DNA of 64,000 bases from Sipunculus nudus (lineage: Eukaryota; Annelida; Sipuncula; Golfingiida; Sipunculidae), in NCBI GenBank assembly GCA_026874595.1, contig CM049307.1, positions 51,085,370-51,149,369 on the forward strand. The letters run 5' to 3'. The position numbers were made by a program, and so were the translations under genes. This document shows, piece by piece, positions 55,701 to 64,000 of this stretch. Under the pieces are notes generated by a model. The model was not told where the DNA came from. It saw only the letters and a list, made by a program, of their open reading frames with translations, and searched no databases. Position 1 is the first letter of the stretch. Each line of letters begins with the position of its first letter.

Positions 55701-55874
55701 CGATCCTTTAAATCTTATTGGAGGAAGCGTAATCCGAGACTTGACTGCATGTATCATTCTATTTATCTCTTTTGGCGCCCGATCGGAGCTTAGTGTGGAT
55801 ATAATAAGCATAACCAATAATAAGAACGGTCCGTATGTGAATAATTTCCGTTTGATGAAGTTGAACGCCGCCAT
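52544..55874 (-). CDS. UST-like: Gene B: uronyl/heparan-sulfate 2-O-sulfotransferase-like, six coding exons, 344 aa
   Basis: Join: 55874-55470, 54697-54618, 54024-53898, 53559-53459, 53069-52912, 52707-52544, all with GT-AG introns (772, 593, 338, 389 and 204 nt) and the same phases as gene A. Seen: anchor at residues 12-26, YNRVPKCGS loop, active-site segment LLYDRHLHYVDFE with His154, INLMREPFDRLVSAYYY, TFDEC, PFFCGH, RAKHNIVRQYLVVG, and a C-terminus ending KLMGGKR. N-glycosylation sites NQT (132) and NMT (264). All family residues I can check are present, so this looks like the active paralogue: a PAPS-dependent 2-O-sulfotransferase in the Golgi lumen. The acceptor glycan cannot be read from sequence. 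An in-frame ATG at 55892 would add six residues; the start at 55874 is preferred because it aligns with gene A. Confidence 0.92.
52912..53069 (-). CDS. UST-like: Gene B coding exon 5
   Basis: 158 nt, acceptor TTTACCTGACAG, donor GAAAAG|GTGTGG. VPSQEAVIRAKHNIVRQYLV, VGMTENMTHFFKALEALLPN and so on. Same length as gene A exon 5 but with a normal GT donor. Confidence 0.88.
53459..53559 (-). CDS. UST-like: Gene B coding exon 4
   Basis: 101 nt, acceptor CATTTGTAG, donor TTTGCAG|GTAACT. TFDECVEKRLGACVST then QVPFFCGHNPIC. Two codons shorter than gene A between the cysteines. Confidence 0.88.
53898..54024 (-). CDS. UST-like: Gene B coding exon 3
   Basis: 127 nt, acceptor TTTGCTTTAG, donor AACATG|GTATAA. 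Three codons longer than gene A at its 3' end (SQYGSNM against SENM); the frame is preserved. An alternative GT inside 'CAATATGGTTCC' would break the phase, so the later donor is chosen. Confidence 0.87.
54618..54697 (-). CDS. UST-like: Gene B coding exon 2 (active-site histidine)
   Basis: 80 nt, acceptor ACTCACCAAG, donor GAAAG|GTAAGG. Encodes LEFIEEFVQRKTPLLYDRHL and on to HYVDFE. His154 occupies the family's catalytic position, unlike gene A. Confidence 0.9.
55470..55874 (-). CDS. UST-like: Gene B coding exon 1
   Basis: 405 coding bases, donor GAG|GTAAAA. Includes MAAFNFIKRKLF, the hydrophobic anchor FLLLVMLIIS, a stem with PPPGENIQ and the YNRVPKCGSRAV loop. The UTR extends to 55928, behind TTCTTAATTTTCAG. 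A tandem copy of the acceptor lies 83 bp upstream. Confidence 0.9.
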
Positions 55875-55879
55875 TGTCT

Positions 55880-56045
55880 GAGTGATGCGCATTGGTCGTC
55901 CGCCCAGGGTCTCCTTGATTTTGGTGTTCTGAAAATTAAGAAGATAAAAAAATACAACAAATGAGTGATGCGCTTTGGTCGTCCGCCCAGGGTCTCCTTG
56001 ATTTCGGTGTTCTGAAAATTAAGAAGATAAAAAGTACAACAAATG
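55880..56045 (-). repeat. 83-bp tandem duplication of the 5' UTR/acceptor of gene B
   Basis: 55880-55962 and 55963-56045 are near-identical ('gagtgatgcgc-ttggtcgtccgcccagggtctccttgattt-ggtgttctgaaaattaagaagataaaaa'). Each copy carries the TTTTCAG acceptor (exon starts 55928 and 56011), so the transcript has two competing acceptors. The proximal copy alone has the extra upstream ATG. The arrangement is repeated at 59438-59603. Confidence 0.85.
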
Positions 56046-57076
56046 AATAATATATTTATTTTTTATTATCATTACTATGATAACTTTGGTGAAGGGTCGG
56101 TGTCGGCCTAGGGGGCTAGGCGTGGAAGGGATATCCCGTCACTTGGTGAGGTGTGGAAAATTTAAAAAAAAAATGTTCATTCAAAATATAAGCAACATTT
56201 AAGAGATTTTTGTATAAAATAACAGGGAACTGCATTGCTTCATAAGACAACAAGACGTGAAACCCCTTGCCCCAAACATTATTATCTACAAAACCTGCAT
56301 GATTATTTTCTATTATGAGTATTTAATGTCTGGACACCACATGCAATGACGTGGAAATGGGTGAGTCACTGCATATTATCCGTCAATTTTTATCCATTTT
56401 AATCGTATTTGAGATACGGTAGTCCATTAATATTTGAGGAACATTGCAACATTTTGACATATTCTTAATAACTGGTATTTTTTACGGATTGCAAATAGAG
56501 TATGTTTTTTTATGTAATAATTTCACTCATTTAATTTGCTAAATTGTGTGTCGGGGATGTAGGACCTTATATAGCGTATGTCCCTCCGGTTTGAAAAAGG
56601 GAGCTCCCTATCCTCCACCAAAGTGCGCCCATTAAAACTAAGGTTCTTATACACACAGGGTTTGTCTCTTATGTGATCATATAACGAAACTTTATGATTA
56701 TCATATTTCTTCTTGAACATACAGCTAGCGCTAAATGCAGTTGTGGCTATGTAGTATATAATTGGTCTAAGCTAGCGCCATTTCTACCCTCTAACATTAG
56801 AGAGTCTGTAATTGGCTGTCAAGTCAGGCTCACCAGCCCGACTCGCTGCTAGATTATAGGCAATATAGCTGACCGTTGACGTTTTTAATACCAAAATCTT
56901 GGTAGAAATAAAGGTTCCCAAAAACATACTCGGCACCGTTACTCGACCCTTGATTTCGTAGCCCGTGAAAAATAACCACTTTTCGAAAGCAGGTTATTGT
57001 TTTAGATATAATTCACAATTTAAATGAGTAACTTGCATATATTTAATAAAAATCAATTTTGAGAACTCATTACATA

Positions 57077-57215
<139 letters not shown>

Positions 57216-57219
57216 CAAA

Positions 57220-57406
57220 AGGATCGAGTGGTTTAACACTCGGCTCTCTCCCTGGGTTCTATTAACGGCGTGAGACTCGGTTGTTTATAGTGACTGGCCC
57301 GTCAAAGGATTTCTCAAGGTGCTCCGGATTCATCCATCCCCTACCGACTATTGCACGCTACCACCCGAGCAATCGAGAATGCCTCGCATTAGTTAAAACT
57401 AAATAC

Positions 57407-57440
<34 letters not shown>
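57220..57440 (+). repeat. Possible tRNA-derived SINE with (AG)n tail (copy at 60770-60990)
   Basis: 'ggatcgagtggtttaacactcgg' resembles an A box and 'gggttctattaac' a weak B box. A conserved-looking 'aaggtgctccggattcatccatcccc' body follows, then an AG microsatellite tail. Polymerase III boxes are degenerate. Confidence 0.4.
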
Positions 57441-57515
57441 AGATGACATACTAAGAGCGACTATAAATTTATACGGACTAACAAGTGATTATATATTGCC
57501 AGTAAAGTAGATTTT

Positions 57516-57713
57516 TCATACCTCTATAGGCAGCAGTTTATCCTTTGGTGATGCGTCCAGAACATATATGACCTGTATTTGATGGCGACACCATAAGACC
57601 TCTCGTGAGTTCCATAACAATCCTTCGACGAACGCATCACGTACAAATATCAGCTTTCTGTGGTCAGTGAACCGTGGACACTTGCCTGGAATAACCAGGG
57701 CGTGACCACACAC
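57516..57713 (-). CDS. Candidate upstream exon in the 3.55-kb unit (unrecognised)
   Basis: A minus-strand frame open for 65 codons (HALVIPGKCPRFTDHRKLIF, VRDAFVEGLLWNSRE, VIYVLDASPKDKLLP) ends at ATAGAG|GTATGA, a plausible donor. It has no ATG (opens at GTG after TAA). It sits 5' of gene B exon 1 on the same strand next to a conserved flank, so it could be a 5' exon or a chance ORF. Identical copy at 61068-61265. Confidence 0.2.
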   Translation of the reverse strand: MCGHALVIPGKCPRFTDHRKLIFVRDAFVEGLLWNSREVLWCRHQIQVIYVLDASPKDKLLPIEV

Positions 57714-57978
57714 TTAAGTGTCGCCAGTTTCGAGACCGTGTCTAATTACTAACACATGAATCAGTCGTTAATGTTCCATTTGGGTGGACAGAGCTGACGG
57801 TATGTTTGCGATATATATATATATACAATTTGGAAGGAAGCAGGCGAGCAGAGTAATAGGTGGTTTTCTTTAATTGTAAAATTGCATCAGTAAGGCCAAA
57901 GTAAGGATAGTTTCTCATACATACACCGCGCGCTTCATTTTTGTGATGGACATATGAGCTCTGTCATCTACAAGTTAA

Positions 57979-58179
57979 TTGTTTGAATACACCACAATGT
58001 TTGTGAACGAAAAAAAAACATGTAACGTAACGTGGTTGGTTGCAAGTGAACAGATGTTGAAAAGTAATTTGTTCGATAAACGGTCTTTGCAAAAGTTTGG
58101 TTTGTCTGACTTGCCTCAAGATGCCATTATCGAGTGTTTATTTTCGAGTTATCGAGAATTAATTTTCCTCTGGATATAA
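57979..58179 (+). other. Small plus-strand ORF, unrecognised (copy at 61531-61731)
   Basis: 66 codons, with FVNEKKTCNVTWLVASEQML and KFGLSDLPQDAIIECLFSSY. Protein-like composition but no splice sites, promoter or family resemblance that I can see. Present twice only because of the tandem duplication. Confidence 0.15.
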
Positions 58180-59027
58180 ACAAAATAAACAGCATGTGTG
58201 CGATTTGGTCATCATTTTCTGGCCTACTTTTCATAATTTTTTCCAAAGGATTATCTTAAGTTAATAGGCGACAGATATGGACCCCTCGTAATCAAATTTT
58301 AAACATTAGACTTCCGCTGTCGCTGATCTGATTACACCGAATTTGGCACAGTGCGCGTATTTATACATCGGAGTGACATGGAACGAATTTTCGAAAGTTC
58401 TCAAGTATAGCTGTTTACATTGATGGCGTGATAATTCTCATCCACAACAATGGCTAACAGAGTTAGAGACATTTCTAATAATGAAAAAAATGTTCCTACT
58501 AATACTTGAATAACATGAGTAACTTCCAAATTTAAGGGTCATATTAATGCTTAAACAGTGTGAGATATAAATAATATCTAAAAATAATGATTTCGATGAA
58601 ATGCTGCCTATTTGACGTAATCTGAATAAAACAACTTCTATAATAATACACACTGAAAGGGTATTCTGATGCGTTCTCCGTGTTGTGTTTTATCAAAGAA
58701 TAAAATCATATATGAATTTCGCAATGTCAAAAAATAATTCGTTTCTCGGGTATTTTTTCCAGATATCAATGCTGGCGGGTGATTCTTTCACCTTTTTATT
58801 TTATACTTTCGAGAAAAACTCGCAAAGCAAAGATAAGAAGGATAAATTGTATCGATTGTTTATTGTTTTAATTTCGTGAAGGATATTTCCGAGCGGTTGG
58901 GGCTCAAAATCAGTTAAATCCAACTGAAAATCAATATTTTTTTCTGCGTTGGTTGGGATAGGAGGTAAAAATTTATGCGCGGTACCTGAGAACCCAATAT
59001 TTTTGGTCTTTTTTAGCGTTGTTTTAC

Positions 59028-59432
59028 CTCAGTTTGATTGACTAGATAATGTGGTGAATATACACGAGACGACACATATTTGTACTTGAGTCTCCTTGCA
59101 AGTTTCCTCACAACCATCTGGACAGCTCGGCTGCCGCATTTTGGAACTCGGTTATAAAACACCCTGTTGGCGAGTTGTTGCAATTCATATTGTATGTTTT
59201 CCCCGGGAGGTGGCGCCTTGATATTTTTACCAAGTGACGTCACAACATTAACGGTCCTCGATCCTTTAAATCTTATTGGAGGAAGCGTAATCCGAGACTT
59301 GACTGCATGTATCATTCTATTTATCTCTTTTGGCGCCCGATCGGAGCTTAGTGTGGATATAATAAGCATAACCAATAATAAGAACGGTCCGTATGTGAAT
59401 AATTTCCGTTTGATGAAGTTGAACGCCGCCAT
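59028..59432 (-). CDS. UST-like: B': second, intact copy of gene B first exon
   Basis: Identical in translation to 55470-55874, with the same ATG, anchor, YNRVPKCGS loop, donor (GAG|GTAAAA) and duplicated upstream acceptors. No exons 2-6 lie between it and exon B, so it can act only as an alternative first exon spliced to 54697 (skipping exon B), or be non-functional. Confidence 0.85.
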
Positions 59433-60634
59433 TGTCTGAGTGATGCGCATTGGTCGTCCGCCCAGGGTCTCCTTGATTTTGGTGTTCTGAAAATTAAGAA
59501 GATAAAAAAATACAACAAATGAGTGATGCGCTTTGGTCGTCCGCCCAGGGTCTCCTTGATTTCGGTGTTCTGAAAATTAAGAAGATAAAAAGTACAACAA
59601 ATGAATAATATATTTATTTTTTATTATCATTACTATGATAACTTTGGTGAAGGGTCGGTGTCGGCCTAGGGGGCTAGGCGTGGAAGGGATATCCCGTCAC
59701 TTGGTGAGGTGTGGAAAATTTAAAAAAAAAATGTTCATTCAAAATATAAGCAACATTTAAGAGATTTTTGTATAAAATAACAGGGAACTGCATTGCTTCA
59801 TAAGACAACAAGACGTGAAACCCCTTGCCCCAAACATTATTATCTACAAAACCTGCATGATTATTTTCTATTATGAGTATTTAATGTCTGGACACCACAT
59901 GCAATGACGTGGAAATGGGTGAGTCACTGCATATTATCCGTCAATTTTTATCCATTTTAATCGTATTTGAGATACGGTAGTCCATTAATATTTGAGGAAC
60001 ATTGCAACATTTTGACATATTCTTAATAACTGGTATTTTTTACGGATTGCAAATAGAGTATGTTTTTTTATGTAATAATTTCACTCATTTAATTTGCTAA
60101 ATTGTGTGTCGGGGATGTAGGACCTTATATAGCGTATGTCCCTCCGGTTTGAAAAAGGGAGCTCCCTATCCTCCACCAAAGTGCGCCCATTAAAACTAAG
60201 GTTCTTATACACACAGGGTTTGTCTCTTATGTGATCATATAACGAAACTTTATGATTATCATATTTCTTCTTGAACATACAGCTAGCGCTAAATGCAGTT
60301 GTGGCTATGTAGTATATAATTGGTCTAAGCTAGCGCCATTTCTACCCTCTAACATTAGAGAGTCTGTAATTGGCTGTCAAGTCAGGCTCACCAGCCCGAC
60401 TCGCTGCTAGATTATAGGCAATATAGCTGACCGTTGACGTTTTTAATACCAAAATCTTGGTAGAAATAAAGGTTCCCAAAAACATACTCGGCACCGTTAC
60501 TCGACCCTTGATTTCGTAGCCCGTGAAAAATAACCACTTTTCGAAAGCAGGTTATTGTTTTAGATATAATTCACAATTTAAATGAGTAACTTGCATATAT
60601 TTAATAAAAATCAATTTTGAGAACTCATTACATA

Positions 60635-60762
<128 letters not shown>

Positions 60763-60954
60763 ACAAAAGGATCGAGTGGTTTAACACTCGGCTCTCTCCC
60801 TGGGTTCTATTAACGGCGTGAGACTCGGTTGTTTATAGTGACTGGCCCGTCAAAGGATTTCTCAAGGTGCTCCGGATTCATCCATCCCCTACCGACTATT
60901 GCACGCTACCACCCGAGCAATCGAGAATGCCTCGCATTAGTTAAAACTAAATAC

Positions 60955-60991
<37 letters not shown>

Positions 60992-61067
60992 CAGATGACA
61001 TACTAAGAGCGACTATAAATTTATACGGACTAACAAGTGATTATATATTGCCAGTAAAGTAGATTTT

Positions 61068-61265
61068 TCATACCTCTATAGGCAGCAGTTTATCCTTTGG
61101 TGATGCGTCCAGAACATATATGACCTGTATTTGATGGCGACACCATAAGACCTCTCGTGAGTTCCATAACAATCCTTCGACGAACGCATCACGTACAAAT
61201 ATCAGCTTTCTGTGGTCAGTGAACCGTGGACACTTGCCTGGAATAACCAGGGCGTGACCACACAC
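61068..61265 (-). CDS. Second copy of the candidate upstream exon
   Basis: Exact duplicate of 57516-57713 in the second 3.55-kb unit. Identity reflects the recent duplication and is not evidence of selection. Confidence 0.18.
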   Translation of the reverse strand: MCGHALVIPGKCPRFTDHRKLIFVRDAFVEGLLWNSREVLWCRHQIQVIYVLDASPKDKLLPIEV

Positions 61266-62027
61266 TTAAGTGTCGCCAGTTTCGAGACCGTGTCTAATTA
61301 CTAACACATGAATCAGTCGTTAATGTTCCATTTGGGTGGACAGAGCTGACGGTATGTTTGCGATATATATATATATACAATTTGGAAGGAAGCAGGCGAG
61401 CAGAGTAATAGGTGGTTTTCTTTAATTGTAAAATTGCATCAGTAAGGCCAAAGTAAGGATAGTTTCTCATACATACACCGCGCGCTTCATTTTTGTGATG
61501 GACATATGAGCTCTGTCATCTACAAGTTAATTGTTTGAATACACCACAATGTTTGTGAACGAAAAAAAAACATGTAACGTAACGTGGTTGGTTGCAAGTG
61601 AACAGATGTTGAAAAGTAATTTGTTCGATAAACGGTCTTTGCAAAAGTTTGGTTTGTCTGACTTGCCTCAAGATGCCATTATCGAGTGTTTATTTTCGAG
61701 TTATCGAGAATTAATTTTCCTCTGGATATAAACAAAATAAACAGCATGTGTGCGATTTGGTCATCATTTTCTGGCCTACTTTTCATAATTTTTTCCAAAG
61801 GATTATCTTAAGTTAATAGGCGACAGATATGGACCCCTCGTAATCAAATTTTAAACATTAGACTTCCGCTGTCGCTGATCTGATTACACCGAATTTGGCA
61901 CAGTGCGCGTATTTATACATCGGAGTGACATGGAACGAATTTTCGAAAGTTCTCAAGTATAGCTGTTTACATTGATGGCGTGATAATTCTCATCCACAAC
62001 AATGGCTAACAGAGTTAGAGACATTTC

Positions 62028-64000
62028 TTTGAATACATATCTTACTGTAAAATTAACGGTGGTGATTTCCGTGGAAACCATATTAATTTTTTCAGAGAGC
62101 TACCACCAACAATATCAAACATTTTATCTTATTTACAGTTCGATGATTATAAAAAAGAAAAGGGGTTAGAAATAACAATGTAGGAATACTTAATCGAATG
62201 TAATTAGCGTGACAAAGCGTACAAGAATATTATCCGCTCATAAAAAAAAGCGCTTGAAGAGCAGGTTAGTTTCACTCCAAATACGACAGATGGCGCTGCA
62301 GGCTCAACCACTGGACTCCGCGCAAGTGCATGGAATATCTCTAGTCACGTGGTCCTATTGGTTTCATGAAGGAGACAGTGCACCTAAAGAAGAGTAGTGA
62401 ATGATTTAGGCTGCTCTGGTTGGCTCCGTTATGCCAGGAGGCCTTAAAAGAGAACTATTGTTAGATTTTTATGTATGTTTAGCATAATCCCAAACAAAAA
62501 TGGTGGTATCAGTAATATTTTTTTTTAAATCTTTGGCCAATTGAAGACATGTTGTCCCAATGGTTATATTAGGACTGCTTGGAGACTTTTGGCTTCACTG
62601 CATTCGGACCAGGATGCTGAGAAAATGTCATACACAAGAACTGATTTCTTGGCTTTGTTTGACTGCAAAAACAACAAACTCCCATTTAAAAAAAGATTTA
62701 ATATCAGAATATATTTTGAAAATTATTTAAGAGGCCCAAATTTCAGGTGTTTTGTAGATGTTATATAGTGAAAATAAATACAACCACGTATCCTCTAGTT
62801 AGCAAAATGATCTTCTAGGGCTCTCTCGCCCACGGAGACAGTATTGGTAATAGCCCAGTGAAATTTTATGCCTCATGTTAGGTTTTACGAGGCGTGTGTC
62901 ATGCATGGCAATCGCGAGGCGAAGCCGAGCGAATGCCATGATTGACACACGCCGAGGAAAACTTTATATGATGCATAATATTGCACTTGGCTATGACTGA
63001 TTTGTCAGGGTTGAAGGTCTTTTCTGTCAACTGTCTTGTTGTAATACTCCCACTCTAATTGAGCCCCAACGTTGTCTAGCCTTCGCTTAACTGCAACTGT
63101 TATGTGGATATTGAAGAATAAAGAGGTAAAGAATAACTCCAAAACTTGCTTTGATCGCCGAGAAAAAAGTTGTATAAAACCAAATATAGTGTTTATGAGA
63201 GGGCAAAATTTAATTCAGGAATCAAATAGGAATGAAAACAGAACTCGTTTATAATCCTTTGCAACAGCTATGCTTGAAACCACTCCTGATCAAAAAACGA
63301 TTATTTGTGTGGCCTTTTCTCAGAGAGAGACGGACTGTTGGCAGGTTATTAGATTGTAACAAGTTTACCGAAGTGACTGCTAGCTCGAGTTGACTTGGGG
63401 AGAACACGGGGCAGATTCTTTTTGCAGCTCATCTCCACTGATCAGTGTTTATCAAACGATATGTAAAGTGAAATACATTGCCCAATTGTATTTTACATAT
63501 GGTTTCGATAACAAATCTTCGATTTATAATGAATATGACTTTTTTAGCTGGTATATCATAACAGTATTGTCATTCAACTTAAGTAGAATGTCTATTTTTC
63601 TCTAAGAATCTCCCACGGCTCATGCACAGCGTATGATTTACCGTGATTTACCATGGTCTTTAAGTAATAAGCTATGACCGGTCATATCGAGTTATTATTC
63701 TAATCAGAACATACTGCGTGTATCCGTTATTTTAAAAGTCGCATGCAACCTGACTTTCATGGTCACTTAAGAGAGATGTAAGCAGATAAGAAAGTACAGT
63801 AAGAACAAATAAAAAAATTAAAAAAAAAAGAAAGCCGCACGTGCGACAATGCATAATAAAGCAGAAATTTGACCCTTTTTTTCTATCAATAGAATTTCTT
63901 AAATATTTTGCACATGGTATCTACAAGGCAAACTAAATTCGTTAAAGTATTAAATAAAATGTTGGGGTCAATGTGCCTAATTTTGCAGTATATGAATGCG
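62028..64000. other. Right-hand spacer
   Basis: Unique AT-rich sequence. Apart from the foldback at 62863-62980 and a short A-rich run near 63815, no repeat or gene is apparent. ORFs of 60-75 codons (62209, 62541, 63072, 63390) lack supporting features. Confidence 0.4.
62863..62980. mobile_element. 118-bp near-perfect foldback
   Basis: The left arm 'attttatgcctcatgttaggttttacgaggcgtgtgtca-gcatggca' pairs with the right arm 'gccatgattgacacacgccgaggaaaactttatatgatgcataat'. The tip 'atcgcgaggcgaagccgagcga' is itself palindromic (CTCGGCTTCGCCTCGCG). Probably a small palindromic MITE; no target duplication seen. Confidence 0.65.

Noticed and set aside
56523..56720. Minus ORF duplicated exactly at 60081-60278
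   Set aside because: Duplication is recent and near-perfect everywhere, so conservation says nothing; no splice sites or family resemblance.
57220..57300. True tRNA gene
   Set aside because: No cloverleaf can be drawn and the B box is degenerate; at most a tRNA-derived SINE.

Overview
The window is eukaryotic and looks like an accessory-rich, AT-rich animal genome, most plausibly a bivalve or other mollusc (inference: spliced genes with GT-AG introns, long AT and GA microsatellites, poly-G/C tracts, small inverted-repeat transposons and the repeated 'gcgatcac-ctttgt-cgtcgtccgtc' and 'ggtcaaaggtcaaggtcac' satellites are typical of that group). There are no rRNA genes, no credible tRNA genes, no CRISPR and no bacterial operons. 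Most short ORFs lie inside repeats and are not genes.

The only genes that can be built with confidence are on the minus strand. They are a tandem family of Golgi sulfotransferases of the uronyl/heparan-sulfate 2-O-sulfotransferase type (UST/HS2ST/pipe-like). Gene A (exons between 18938 and 29313) and gene B (52544-55874) each assemble from six coding exons. Intron phases are identical (0,2,0,2,1) and the predicted proteins are 343 and 344 residues. Both have a type II membrane anchor, a 5'-phosphosulfate loop (YNRVPKCGS), a 3'-phosphate motif (INLxREPFDRLVSAYY) and a full C-terminal domain. Gene B keeps the histidine expected to be catalytic (YDRHLHY); gene A has tyrosine there. Introns and flanks of A and B are also homologous, so the whole gene was duplicated.

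First exons have been duplicated separately from the rest of the gene. A ~5.2 kb segment (25.19-30.32 kb) recurs at 40.87-46.08 kb and carries an orphan first exon (A') with a one-base frameshift. A nearly identical ~3.55 kb tandem duplication (54.92-58.48 / 58.48-62.03 kb) gives gene B a second, intact first exon. Fragments of a further copy lie at 17.84-17.97 kb (minus) and 15.54-15.59 kb (plus). The upstream flank of these genes is repeated too: 1-3.15 kb and 11.2-15.5 kb match 29.9-31.3 kb and 31.5-36.8 kb. Another family member is therefore expected just beyond the left edge of the window.

The rest is repeats. They include minisatellites (89-bp at 2.48-2.9 kb, 17-18-bp at 6.5-6.9 kb, 16-bp at 46.09-46.54 kb), a ~335-bp satellite (25.0-26.9 and 40.87-42.6 kb), ~170-bp satellites (38.27-39.1 and 49.98-51.25 kb) and a dispersed module centred on the palindrome GGTGGCGCCACC. 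Small transposons with visible ends are a hAT-like element with an 8-bp target duplication (1375-1852), a TTAA-flanked piggyBac-like MITE whose empty site is visible in the paralogous segment (31877-32473), a TA-flanked mariner-like MITE (47072-47254) and foldback elements at 8.9-9.5 and 62.86-62.98 kb. Lesser items are a decayed transposon ORF (40.3-40.8 kb), a conserved CRE+TATA promoter present twice (13.0 and 34.5 kb), and a possible 3' terminal exon with a poly(A) signal at 46.7-47.0 kb.
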